From Mycobacterium sp. ELW1 (GTDB lineage: Bacteria; Actinomycetota; Actinomycetes; Mycobacteriales; Mycobacteriaceae): a DNA stretch of 64,000 nt. The DNA lies in assembly GCF_008329905.1 (NCBI RefSeq), contig NZ_CP032155.1, forward strand, positions 434,001 through 498,000. Reading direction: 5' to 3'. The position numbers were made by a program, and so were the translations under genes. Of the stretch, positions 54,304 through 63,290 are shown piece after piece. Numbering within the stretch: position 1 is the stretch's first letter; each line of letters begins with the position of its first letter. The notes under the pieces were generated by a model, which worked only from the letters and a program-made list of their open reading frames with translations, searched no databases and was not told where the DNA came from.

Positions 54304-55026
54304 ATGGCGAACGAGACGGCGTCCCGCGGCTGGCAGGGCACCATTCTGAAATTGTTCGGCGCCGCCGATTACGAACTGACGGTGACAGGGCGGGAACAGC
54401 TGAGCGATCACTACCTGCGACTGAACTTCGATGCGGGCGGACTTCTGACCGCGCGGGACGTGCATCCGACGATGTGGATCCGGATGTGGTTCCCGGACGG
54501 CGCGAAACTGCACCAGCGGGGATACACCCTGGCCAACCCCGACGTGGCCGCCGACCGTTTCGACGTCGAGTTCGCGTTGCACGACGGGATCGCCTCGCGG
54601 TGGGCGTGTGCGGCTCAGCCTGGCGACACGATCGGCGCCACAGTGCTCGGCAGCAGCTTCACGTTGCCCGAGCCGGCGCCGGCCGGCTACGTGATCGTCG
54701 GTGACACAGCGTCGTTGCCTGCGATCAACTCGCTGCTGGAATCCATCGGCGATGCTCCCGCGCGGGTGTTCCTCGCGGCCGGCCACGACGACGACAAAGA
54801 GTTGCCGGTGGTTCGCGACGCCGGGGTCGACTGGATCGACCGCACCGAATCGGGCGAGGGGCTGGTCGACGCCGTGAGCGAGGCCGCGTACGACGCGGGC
54901 GATCACTTCGGCTGGGTCGCGTGCGACAACCGGACAACCCGGGCCGTCGCCAAGGTCCTCCGCGAGCAATACCGGATCCCGCGCACCTCGATCAAGGCAC
55001 AGGCGTACTGGGCGCAAGGGGCTTGA
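54304..55026 (+). CDS. Siderophore-interacting protein (FAD/NAD(P)H ferric-siderophore reductase)
   Basis: 240 aa SIP/ViuB-family reductase that would release iron from the siderophore in the cytosol. FAD-binding domain about 20-125 (WIRMWFPDGAKLHQRGYTLA, DVEFALHDGIASRW) and nucleotide-binding domain about 125-240 (GYVIVGDTASLPAINSLLES, HFGWVACDNRTTRAVAKVLR). ATG 54304 has AGGAAAGGAG upstream. Its place at the end of the ESX-3 operon, with an IdeR box before eccA3, links iron release to uptake. Its last 35 bp overlap the 3' end of the opposing CopD-like gene. Confidence 0.9.
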   Translation: MANETASRGWQGTILKLFGAADYELTVTGREQLSDHYLRLNFDAGGLLTARDVHPTMWIRMWFPDGAKLHQRGYTLANPDVAADRFDVEFALHDGIASRWACAAQPGDTIGATVLGSSFTLPEPAPAGYVIVGDTASLPAINSLLESIGDAPARVFLAAGHDDDKELPVVRDAGVDWIDRTESGEGLVDAVSEAAYDAGDHFGWVACDNRTTRAVAKVLREQYRIPRTSIKAQAYWAQGA

Positions 55027-56080
55027 CCGAGCGGCGGCTGCCCGCCCACATGGCGGCCGCGACCGCTGCGATCAGAACCGCCCCGACGCCGAAGGTGCCC
55101 AGGTCGAACGACACCGCCGCAGGGCTGCCCGCTTGAGCGCGCGCCGAGCCGCGCAGGAACGGAACCACGGTCAGAACACAGATCGCCACCAGGGCTTCGG
55201 CGAAGACCACCGCGGGAAAGTGTTGGGCGGCAAGGTGAAACAGACCGCGAGTATCGCCGTCGGATTGCAGCGCACGGATGCGCGGCAATAGCACCCGTAC
55301 GTTGTAGGCACCGGCGCACAACAGCACCACCACCAGAACGAGCTTGACCGCGAGCGCACGCCCGTAGGCGGTGGTGAGCAATTGGCCCGGCGTTCCGACG
55401 TGGGTCCACGCCAGCCAGGAGCCGCTGACCACCAGCGCGCCGACGGCGATCATCGCCACCAAACTGAACCGTTCCCAGATCTGTGCCCAGTCCGCCGCCA
55501 CGCCCTCGTCGCCGCGGGTCATGTTGCGCCGTACTGCAATTCCGGTCGCGCCCAAGACCACCAGTCCGCCCACCCAGGTGGTCGCACCGAGAACATGCAC
55601 CGCCGTCAGCACATTCGACACCACGCGGCTCAGATTGGCGAACGTCACCGGGATTTCGGGGATCACCGCCGCGACCGCCGCGACAACCGCGACACCGAGC
55701 GGCAGCGTCCGCGACTGACTCCATCGCATCGCCACCAAACCGCAGGCGGCCAGCATCAGCGCAAACAGCGGGGCGAGCGTCATCACGCTGAGGTGCGCGG
55801 CGGCACGGAATTGCAGCACGACGCCGAGCAGCACGACAATCGCGGCCGGAACGGCCAGGCTGCGAACCTGCCGTGCGATGAGACCACCCCGCGACTCGGG
55901 TATGGCCAAAGCGCCTACGGTCAGCCCCATTCCGAGCGGGATCGACAAGCTCAGGTAGTAGACCACCTGGGTGACAACGTCGAGGGCGGCCGGAGCCGGT
56001 GGGGTGGGGCCAGGCACGTGAGACGTCCTATCGTCAGAGCTGCTATCGACGTACACGATAGAGTTCGCGGCTTTGTTCAC
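54992..56080 (-). CDS. CopD-family copper resistance/transport membrane protein
   Basis: Up to 362 aa from a GTG at 56080; in-frame GTGs downstream are possible and no start has a good ribosome binding site. About eight to nine transmembrane helices (VVYYLSLSIPLGMGLTVGAL, VLTAVHVLGATTWVGGLVVL, ALAVKLVLVVVLLCAGAYNV). The HVLGATTWVGG and LVLVVVLLCAGAYN text matches the CopD domain, involved in copper uptake or tolerance. Predicted plasma-membrane location. It is convergent with the siderophore reductase, overlapping it by 35 bp. No CopC or copper chaperone gene is next to it, so the metal role is a family-based inference. Confidence 0.8.
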   Translation of the reverse strand: MNKAANSIVYVDSSSDDRTSHVPGPTPPAPAALDVVTQVVYYLSLSIPLGMGLTVGALAIPESRGGLIARQVRSLAVPAAIVVLLGVVLQFRAAAHLSVMTLAPLFALMLAACGLVAMRWSQSRTLPLGVAVVAAVAAVIPEIPVTFANLSRVVSNVLTAVHVLGATTWVGGLVVLGATGIAVRRNMTRGDEGVAADWAQIWERFSLVAMIAVGALVVSGSWLAWTHVGTPGQLLTTAYGRALAVKLVLVVVLLCAGAYNVRVLLPRIRALQSDGDTRGLFHLAAQHFPAVVFAEALVAICVLTVVPFLRGSARAQAGSPAAVSFDLGTFGVGAVLIAAVAAAMWAGSRRSVKPLAPSTPVP

Positions 56081-56112
56081 CCTGTGCGCGCACTGTGCGT
56101 GGCATCTGGCGC

Positions 56113-57321
56113 TCAGGGCCGGCCTTGGCGACCCGAATATCCTTCCCAGGGACTGTAATCCGCGATCAGCTCCTCCTGCTCAGGTCGCTGAGCCTCGGGA
56201 ACGTGTTCGAGGTTGATCCGGATGCGGTACCAGATGGAGCTCGGCCCCCGCATTCCGTCCACCAGGATGTCGGTGGGCTGCAGCAGCGTGGCGGCCTCGG
56301 AGTGGCGGGCCCGCCAGACATCCAACGCCGCCATCGCCTCGTCGCGGGTCTTGGTGCGGGCCACCTCGATCAGCGGCTTGTTGCCTTTCGGCGGCTTCTC
56401 GGCCGGGCCGAGTTCCTCGGCCAGCACCAGCAGCGGGTCCAGTGAACCGACGGCGTCGTCCATCGACTCCCAGGGATCACCGCGTTCGGCGAAGCGGGCG
56501 GGCACGGTCAGGATCGTGAAGTCCTCGGCGCGGCAGCCGGGCACCTCGTCCCACGTCAACGGCGTCGACACCCGCGCGTCCGGGGTGGCCCGCACCGAAT
56601 AGGCCGAGGCGACGGTCCGGTCCTTGGCGTTCTGATTGAAATCGACGAAGACTCGTTGGCCGCGGTCTTCTTTCCACCACTGGCTGGTTGCCAGGTCGGG
56701 CGCTCGGCGCTGCACCTCGCGGGCGACGGTCTCCGCTGCCAGCCGCACCTGCTTGAACGGCCAGTGCGGTGCGATCCGGGCGTAGATGTGGAATCCGCGC
56801 GATCCCGACGTCTTGGGCCAGGCCGTCAGCCCGTGGTCCTCGAGCACCTCGCGCGCCACCTGGGCCACATCCAGGATCTGCGGCCAGTCGACCCCCGGCA
56901 TCGGATCGAGGTCGATACGCAGCTCGTCGGGATGGTCGAGGTCGCCCGAGCGGACCGGGTGCGGATTGAGATCGACGCAGCCGAGGTTGATCGCCCACGC
57001 CAGCCCGGCGGGTTCGCGGAGCACCGCCTCCTTCGCCGACGTGCCCCGGGCGTAGCGCAGCTCGGCCACCTCGATCCAGTCCGGGCGCTTCTCCGGGGCA
57101 CGCTTCTGGAAGATCGCTTCCTCGGTGATTCCTTTGACGAACCGCTTGAGGATCATCGGCCGGTCGGCGACACCGCGCAGCGCACCGTCGGCCACGGCGA
57201 GGTAGTAGCTGACGAGGTCGGCCTTGGTGACCGCAGCCCGTTCACCGACCGCGGGGAAGACCACTTTGTCGGGATGACTGATGGTGACCTGGCGGCCGGC
57301 AATCGTCATGGAGTCGGCCAT
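56113..57321 (-). CDS. LigD-type primase-polymerase domain protein (PolD2, Rv0269c-like)
   Basis: 402 aa archaeo-eukaryotic primase-superfamily polymerase like the polymerase domain of LigD and the stand-alone mycobacterial PolD1/PolD2. Metal-binding motif I is the D-x-D in ELRIDLDPMPG; TSGSRGFHIYARI and SQWWKEDRGQRVFVDFNQN are the nucleotide and DNA-binding blocks. It lacks ligase and nuclease domains. It diverges from fadD2, the same order as M. tuberculosis Rv0269c-Rv0270. Likely acts in DNA repair or end-joining with RNA/DNA incorporation. Confidence 0.85.
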   Translation of the reverse strand: MADSMTIAGRQVTISHPDKVVFPAVGERAAVTKADLVSYYLAVADGALRGVADRPMILKRFVKGITEEAIFQKRAPEKRPDWIEVAELRYARGTSAKEAVLREPAGLAWAINLGCVDLNPHPVRSGDLDHPDELRIDLDPMPGVDWPQILDVAQVAREVLEDHGLTAWPKTSGSRGFHIYARIAPHWPFKQVRLAAETVAREVQRRAPDLATSQWWKEDRGQRVFVDFNQNAKDRTVASAYSVRATPDARVSTPLTWDEVPGCRAEDFTILTVPARFAERGDPWESMDDAVGSLDPLLVLAEELGPAEKPPKGNKPLIEVARTKTRDEAMAALDVWRARHSEAATLLQPTDILVDGMRGPSSIWYRIRINLEHVPEAQRPEQEELIADYSPWEGYSGRQGRP

Positions 57322-57387
57322 GACGCCATGGTAATTAGGCTGCTCGTTCCGTCTTGACTGCGACGTGCGTCACCTAGGGTTGGAGGC

Positions 57388-59067
57388 ATGTCCAGTCTTT
57401 TCGATCTCCCCGCGCAGGCACTGGCCAAGGCTCAGCGATTGGCCGACCGTGGCTCGGCTGAGCTGCACTACCTGGCCAAGATGATCGAGTCGGGCGCGTT
57501 CCGCCTCGAGCCGCCCCAGAATCTCATCGGGATGGTGGCCGACATCCGCCGTTGGGGTGAGATCGGGATGGTTCCGGCGCTCAACGCCCGCCGCACACCC
57601 AACAAGGCGGCGATCGTCGACGACGAAGGGTCGATGACCTTCAAAGAACTCGACGACGCCGCCAACGCCGTCGCCAACGCGTTGCTGGCCAAAGGCGTCA
57701 GAGGTGGCGACGGGGTGGCCATCCTGGCCCGGAACCACCGCTGGTTCGTGATCGCGAACTACGGCGCCGCGCGCGTCGGCGCCAGGACGATCATGCTCAA
57801 CACGGAATTCTCCGGGCCGCAGATCAGAGACGTGTCCGAGCGTGAGGGCGCCAAGCTGATCATCTACGACGATGAATACTCCGAGGCCGTCAAGCTCGCC
57901 GAGCCGCCGCTGGGCAAGCTGCGGGCGCTGGGGACGAACCCTGATGCCGACGGTCCGTCGGGCAGCACCGACGAAACCCTGGCCGACGTCATCAAGCGCA
58001 GCAGCAGCGCACCCGCGCCGAAGGCCACCAAGCGGTCGTCGATCATCATCCTCACCAGCGGCACCACCGGCACTCCGAAGGGAGCCACCAGGAACACCCC
58101 GCCGACGCTGGCGCCGATCGGCGGGATTCTGTCCGCCGTGCCGTTCCGTGCAGGCGAGGTCACGTCGCTGCCGTCGCCGATGTTCCATGCCCTGGGGTAC
58201 CTGCACGCCACCATTGCGCTGACCCTGGGCTCGACGCTGGTGCTGCACCGAAAGTTCAAGCCGGCCAACGTGTTGGAGGATGTGCCGAAGCACAAGGTGA
58301 CCGCGATCGTGGTGGTCCCGGTGATGCTCGCGCGGATGCTCGATGCGCTCGAGAAGATGGAGACCAAGCCGGACCTGTCATCGCTGCGGATCGTGTTCGT
58401 CTCCGGCTCTCAGCTCGGCGCGGAACTGGCCACCCGGGCGCTGAAGGACATCGGTCCGGTGATCTACAACATGTACGGTTCAACGGAAGTCGCGTTCGCG
58501 ACCATCGCCGGGCCCAAGGATTTGCAGATGAACCCGGCCACGGTCGGACCCGTCGTCACGGGCGTCACCGTCAAGATCCTCGACGACAACGGCAACGAGC
58601 TACCGCAGGGCGAGGTCGGGCGGATCTTCGTCGGCAACAGCTTCCCGTTCGAGGGCTACACCGGTGGCGGTCACAAGCAGATCATCGACGGTTTGATGTC
58701 GTCGGGTGACGTCGGCTATTTCGACCACAACGGCCTGCTGTTCGTCATCGGCCGCGACGACGAGATGATCGTCTCCGGCGGTGAGAACGTCTTCCCGGCC
58801 GAGGTCGAAGACCTCATCAGCGGCCACCCCGACATCGTCGAGGCGACCGCGCTCGGCGTCGACGACCCCGATTGGGGTGCTCGGCTTCGCGCATTCGTCG
58901 TGCTGCGCGAAGAAGCCGAGCTCACCGAGGACGCCATCAAGAACTATGTGCGCGAACACCTTGCGCGCTACAAGGTTCCGCGCGAGGTGGTGTTCCTCGC
59001 CGAGCTGCCGCGCAACCCCACCGGCAAGATCCTCAAGCGGGAGCTGCGCGACATCGAGGTGCAGTAG
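57388..59067 (+). CDS. fadD2: Fatty-acid-CoA ligase FadD2
   Basis: 559 aa acyl-CoA synthetase of the ANL superfamily, activating fatty acids with ATP and CoA. AMP-binding P-loop ILTSGTTGTPKGATR near 230, NMYGSTEVA, MSSGDVGYFDHNGLLFVIGR and the C-terminal catalytic lysine in NPTGKILKREL. Length and place match M. tuberculosis FadD2 (Rv0270). It lies between the divergent PolD2 gene and an exported DUF1214-like protein. Confidence 0.92.
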   Translation: MSSLFDLPAQALAKAQRLADRGSAELHYLAKMIESGAFRLEPPQNLIGMVADIRRWGEIGMVPALNARRTPNKAAIVDDEGSMTFKELDDAANAVANALLAKGVRGGDGVAILARNHRWFVIANYGAARVGARTIMLNTEFSGPQIRDVSEREGAKLIIYDDEYSEAVKLAEPPLGKLRALGTNPDADGPSGSTDETLADVIKRSSSAPAPKATKRSSIIILTSGTTGTPKGATRNTPPTLAPIGGILSAVPFRAGEVTSLPSPMFHALGYLHATIALTLGSTLVLHRKFKPANVLEDVPKHKVTAIVVVPVMLARMLDALEKMETKPDLSSLRIVFVSGSQLGAELATRALKDIGPVIYNMYGSTEVAFATIAGPKDLQMNPATVGPVVTGVTVKILDDNGNELPQGEVGRIFVGNSFPFEGYTGGGHKQIIDGLMSSGDVGYFDHNGLLFVIGRDDEMIVSGGENVFPAEVEDLISGHPDIVEATALGVDDPDWGARLRAFVVLREEAELTEDAIKNYVREHLARYKVPREVVFLAELPRNPTGKILKRELRDIEVQ

Positions 59068-59094
59068 CGGGTAGATCCGAGACAAAACCCGCTA
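59065..59094 (+). terminator. Hairpin after fadD2, possible weak terminator
   Basis: TAGCGGGT (59065-59072) and ACCCGCTA (59087-59094) form an 8-bp inverted repeat with a 14-base loop that starts at the fadD2 stop codon. Only a poor T-rich run follows (GTGTTTCATTT), so intrinsic termination is uncertain. Confidence 0.4.
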
Positions 59095-59195
59095 CGTGTT
59101 TCATTTGTAAGGCATAGTCCCCACGCTGTTGCAGGTTGCCTGTGATCTGTGCTACACCAAAGATCCTGAGTGATACACCGCACAGCGGAGGCGAC

Positions 59196-61019
59196 ATGCA
59201 CCACGCGGCCCGGCCCGTCCGAGGTGTCGACGGCGGCTCGCCGCCGCGAACGAGCCACGCCAAGTACGTCGGCCGGGTAGGTGCACTTGCCGTGTTCCTC
59301 GGTGTCGGCGCGGCGATCGCCATGCCGGCCGCGCATGCCGACACCGGAGGATCGGCGCCCTCGTCGGGCTCGTCGTCGCACTCGACGAGCGCCAAGAAGT
59401 CCGGTAGCTCCTCGGGTCAGCGCGCTCAGGGCATGTCGGCTCGCGTCGCCGTCTCGTCAGCGTCATCCACGGTGACCGCGGTGCACCGCACCGTCGGTTC
59501 GGTGGACCGCGGCAGCCCGACCGGCACTCCAGCCGCGTCGCCCGCGGACTTGGCCGCGGTGGCCTATCTGCGCCGCAGGCCCGCGTTGTCGCAGCAGAAC
59601 GCCGCTGCCACCAGTGCGGTCACCGTGACCAACGAGGTCAGCCCGCTGGGCACCCAACAACAGATCTCCCGCGAACAGCTCGCTATGGAGGCGGTCAACA
59701 CGCTTCCGGTGAAGCTGATGAAAATCATTCTGCGCCAGGGATTTCTGGCTGCAGCTGAGAAACAGTTCGCCCTCGTCGGCGGCCCCGACGCGGCAAACCT
59801 CGCCGCGCTGGACAACGCGGTCAACGAGTATGCGCTCGCCTCGGCATTCTCCGAGCAGATCCTCAACCCGATGACCCCCGCAGTCGTCACCCAGGTTGCG
59901 CCCCCGCACAACTGGTACGGCGTGAACGTCGGTGGCTCGCGCCTGCTCTACGACAACCCCGACACCATCTACCGGTTCATCGCGGTCAACAAGACGTCGG
60001 AGTACGTGATCACCGGGCGCTTCTACGACGACATCCCTGCCGACACTACTTTCAGCGTTTTGGAAGGGAGCTCGGGTAAGACGTCGAAGATCCTGAGCCT
60101 CAAGGACATCGACGTCAGTGCCGACGGCTCGTTCGTGATCACCGTCAGCGGTGATCCTGCCGCGCCAGGGGAGAAGAACCATCTGCAGTTGACCTCGAGC
60201 TCCACCCTCGTTGCGGTACGGAACACGCTGGGGGACTGGAACGCCGAAGAACCGATGGACCTGGCGGTACACAAGGTGAGCGGGCCACCGAACAGCCTCT
60301 TCGCCCAGCTGGGCGGCTTCTTGTTCTTCGGCAGGGTGGTCAACGATAATCCGCTGCTGGCCAAGTTGGTGTCCCTGGTGCCGCCGTTGCCGATCGCGGA
60401 CGCGCCGATCGTGCGCGGCACGCTGACCGCATTGCTGATGGTGATCCGTGGCGCCAACCAGGAAGCCAGGTACATGGCGTTGGCCACCACCGACGCGCAG
60501 ACCGGGATGCTGCGGCAACCCAATACGATGACGCAACCGGCCAGCAACGCCGAGTTCCTGGCCAATCAGCTGCAGAGCAACGGCTACTTTCAACTCTCCG
60601 ACGACGAGGCTCTCGTCCTGACGATCGATCCCGGTAACGCCAAATTCGTCAGCGTTCCGGTCTACAACGACTGGACGATCACTGGCGATTACTGGAACCA
60701 GCCGACCAGCCTCAACTCCGAACAAGCCGTCCGGAACGACGACGGTACCTACACGGTAGTGATCTCACCTACCGATCCTCTTGTCGCGAACTGGATTTCG
60801 ACCGGTGGGCTCAACCAGGGCATCATTTCGATGCGGTTCCAGAACCTGGACACCGCCGACCCGGCCCAACCCAGTGTCCAAGCCGAGGTCGTCAAGCTCG
60901 ACGCGCTCACCCACGACACGAACGGCACGGCCCTGATCACATCGGCGGAGCGGGCCGAACAGCTCGCCCTGCGCAAGGCCGGCTTCGACAAGCGCTGGGC
61001 GCCCTACCCGCAGTCCTGA
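59196..61019 (+). CDS. Exported DUF1214-domain protein with Ser-rich N-terminal linker
   Basis: 607 aa. A basic start and hydrophobic segment (YVGRVGALAVFLGVGAAIAM, ending AAHADTGG) indicate a signal peptide cleaved after AHA. A Ser/Thr/Lys-rich linker follows (about 50-115). The mature part has SRLLYDNPDTIYRFIAVNKT, TSEYVITGRFYDDIPADTTF and the C-terminal DGTYTVVISPTDPLVANWIS, the pattern of DUF1214/DUF1254-type proteins. These are often cell-envelope proteins of unknown role. ATG 59196 has GGAGGCGAC upstream. It converges with fadE6 (9 bp between stops). Function unknown. Confidence 0.75.
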   Translation: MHHAARPVRGVDGGSPPRTSHAKYVGRVGALAVFLGVGAAIAMPAAHADTGGSAPSSGSSSHSTSAKKSGSSSGQRAQGMSARVAVSSASSTVTAVHRTVGSVDRGSPTGTPAASPADLAAVAYLRRRPALSQQNAAATSAVTVTNEVSPLGTQQQISREQLAMEAVNTLPVKLMKIILRQGFLAAAEKQFALVGGPDAANLAALDNAVNEYALASAFSEQILNPMTPAVVTQVAPPHNWYGVNVGGSRLLYDNPDTIYRFIAVNKTSEYVITGRFYDDIPADTTFSVLEGSSGKTSKILSLKDIDVSADGSFVITVSGDPAAPGEKNHLQLTSSSTLVAVRNTLGDWNAEEPMDLAVHKVSGPPNSLFAQLGGFLFFGRVVNDNPLLAKLVSLVPPLPIADAPIVRGTLTALLMVIRGANQEARYMALATTDAQTGMLRQPNTMTQPASNAEFLANQLQSNGYFQLSDDEALVLTIDPGNAKFVSVPVYNDWTITGDYWNQPTSLNSEQAVRNDDGTYTVVISPTDPLVANWISTGGLNQGIISMRFQNLDTADPAQPSVQAEVVKLDALTHDTNGTALITSAERAEQLALRKAGFDKRWAPYPQS

Positions 61020-61028
61020 CGTCCAGGA

Positions 61029-63227
61029 TTACGGGTCGCGGGGCAGGCCCAGCAGGCGCTCGGCGATGATGTTGAGTTGCACCTCGGAGGTGCCACCGTA
61101 GATCGTCGTCGATCGGCTGCCCAGCAGATACTCCGCCCACTTGCCTTGCAGCTCACCGCGATCGCCGATGGCGCCGTCGATGCCGAACGACGACACCGCG
61201 AACTCGGCGTACCCCTGCCCGGTGCGCATCGACAGCAGCTTCGAGATCGCGGCCGACGGCATCGCGTCGCCACCGGCGAGGGTCAGCAGCGTCGAGCGCA
61301 GGTTCAGCAGCTTGGCCGCGTGCCCCTCGGCGATCAGTTCGCCGGCTCGGTGATGGCCGATCTGGTCGAAGTGACCGTCGCTGACGAACTGCACAAACCC
61401 GTCGAGGTTGGCCAGGAATCCGGGCTCACTGCTTCCGATCGAAACCCGTTCGGCGGTCAGGGTGTTGCGGCTGACCTCCCACCCGCGGTCCACCTCGCCG
61501 AGGACCAGCTCGTCGGGGACGAACACGTCGTCGATGAACACCGTGTTGAACATGGCGTGACCGGTGAGCTCACGCAGCGGCTTGACCTCGACGCCCTCGG
61601 CCTTCATGTCCAAAAGGAAATAGGTGATGCCATTGTGTTTCGGCGCGCTCGGGTTGGTCCGCGCCAGCAGTGCACCCCACTGGGCGTACTGGGCGCCGGT
61701 GGTCCAGATCTTCTGCCCGGTGATCCGCCAGCCGCCGTCGACCTTGGTGGCTTTGGTGGTCAGGCTGGCCAGATCGGAGCCGGCGCCCGGCTCGGAAAAC
61801 AGTTGGCACCAGATCATCTCGCCACGGAACGTCGGCGGCAGGAAGCGCTGTTTCTGTTCCTCGGTGCCGAACGCCACGATGGACGGGATCAGCCAGGCCG
61901 CGATGCCCATCTGCGGTCGCTTCACCTGCCCGGCGGTGAACTCCTGGGCGATGATGATCTGCTCGATCGGCTTGGCGGCCCGGCCCCACGGCTTCGGGAG
62001 GTGCGGCTGCACCCAGCCGGCCTCGGCGATCGCGGTCTTGCGCTCCTCTCGCGGAATCGCTTTCAGGGCGGCCACTTCCGCGCGGATCTCATCGCGGAGC
62101 TTCTCGGTCTCGGGGTCGAGGTCGATGTTGATGGCCCGCATGCCGGTGCTGGTCGCGGTGTCGAAGACCTTCTGCTGGTATTCGCTCGCGCGGCCGAACG
62201 CGGCGACCAGACCCAGCGTGCGGCGGTAGTAGACGTTGGTGTCGTGCTCCCAGGTGAAGCCGATGCCACCGTGCACCTGGATGCAGTCCTGGGTGCAGTG
62301 CTGTGCGGCGGAAGGCGCCAGGCTGGCTGCCACCGCGGTGGCGAACTCGTATGCCGTTTGCTCGTTGTCCCAGGACTTTTCGGCAGCCTCGTCCAATGCG
62401 CGCGCGGCATCCCAGACCGCGGCGGTGGCTCGCTCGGTGGTGGCGATCATCTCGGCGCACTTGTGCTTGATGGCCTGGAACTGGCCGATCGGGCGGCCGA
62501 ACTGCTCGCGGATCTTCGCGTACGCCGCGGCGGTGTCGGTGGCCCAGCGGGCGATGCCGACCGCCTCGGCCGACAGCAGAGTGGTCAGGATCGCGCGGCC
62601 GGCCGCCTGCGAAAGGTTGGACAGCACGCGGTCGGCACCGACTTCGGCGGCGTTGGCCCGGACATGCGCCACCGGACGCAACAGGTCCACCGAGGTGACC
62701 GGCTCGATCTCGAGTTGGTCGGCATCGAGGATCACCCATTCCACGCCGCTCTCGATCGCGACCGGCAGCACCAGAACGGCGGCCTGCGCGGCAGCGGGCA
62801 CCGAGCGGGCCTCACCGCGAATGACCAGCGAGTCGTCTTGGCGGGTGGCGGTCAGGCCCGACTCCAGCGCGCAGGTGGCGATGAGGTCGCCGGAGGCCAG
62901 CTTGCTCAGCAGCTCGGTCTCGGGATCGTGGGCGGAGATCAGCGCACTGGCTATTGCCGAGGTGACGAACGGCCCGGGCACGGCGCCGTAGCCGAACTCG
63001 GCGATCACGATCGCGAGCTCCAGCAGGCCGAAGCCCTGACCGTCGACCGACTCCGCCAGGTGCAGGCCGTGCAAGCCCTGCTCAGCGGCCGCATTCCAGT
63101 ACGGCGGCGGGTTGGGGATCGGCGTCTCCAGTGCCTCATGCAGGACCTCGGACGGCGCAACCCGTGCGACGAGGGACTTCACCGAGTCGGCGAGGTCGTT
63201 GTGCTCCTGGGTGATGGCGATGGGCAT
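61029..63227 (-). CDS. fadE6: FadE6, fused double acyl-CoA dehydrogenase
   Basis: 732 aa made of two acyl-CoA-dehydrogenase units. The first (about 1-360) ends QVHGGIGFTWEHDTNVYYRR. The second (about 375-732) has CQLFSEPGAGSDLASL, KIWTTGAQYAQWG and IYGGTSEVQLNIIAERLLGL. Length equals M. tuberculosis FadE6 (731 aa), which also lies near fadD2. In the second unit the usual catalytic YEGT is YGGT, so the base must lie elsewhere, as in the alpha2beta2-type mycobacterial FadE enzymes acting on bulky or steroid CoA esters. ATG 63227 with GGGAAGG upstream. The substrate is unknown. Confidence 0.9.
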   Translation of the reverse strand: MPIAITQEHNDLADSVKSLVARVAPSEVLHEALETPIPNPPPYWNAAAEQGLHGLHLAESVDGQGFGLLELAIVIAEFGYGAVPGPFVTSAIASALISAHDPETELLSKLASGDLIATCALESGLTATRQDDSLVIRGEARSVPAAAQAAVLVLPVAIESGVEWVILDADQLEIEPVTSVDLLRPVAHVRANAAEVGADRVLSNLSQAAGRAILTTLLSAEAVGIARWATDTAAAYAKIREQFGRPIGQFQAIKHKCAEMIATTERATAAVWDAARALDEAAEKSWDNEQTAYEFATAVAASLAPSAAQHCTQDCIQVHGGIGFTWEHDTNVYYRRTLGLVAAFGRASEYQQKVFDTATSTGMRAINIDLDPETEKLRDEIRAEVAALKAIPREERKTAIAEAGWVQPHLPKPWGRAAKPIEQIIIAQEFTAGQVKRPQMGIAAWLIPSIVAFGTEEQKQRFLPPTFRGEMIWCQLFSEPGAGSDLASLTTKATKVDGGWRITGQKIWTTGAQYAQWGALLARTNPSAPKHNGITYFLLDMKAEGVEVKPLRELTGHAMFNTVFIDDVFVPDELVLGEVDRGWEVSRNTLTAERVSIGSSEPGFLANLDGFVQFVSDGHFDQIGHHRAGELIAEGHAAKLLNLRSTLLTLAGGDAMPSAAISKLLSMRTGQGYAEFAVSSFGIDGAIGDRGELQGKWAEYLLGSRSTTIYGGTSEVQLNIIAERLLGLPRDP

Positions 63228-63290
63228 GTTGGGTGCCTTCCCTATTAACCGGTGGGTTGGGAGTCAGGGTACCCGGCGCCCACTGTCCAC

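Noticed and set aside
61077-63248. 723-codon plus-strand open frame opposite fadE6
   Set aside because: Complementary shadow of fadE6; no recognisable domain.
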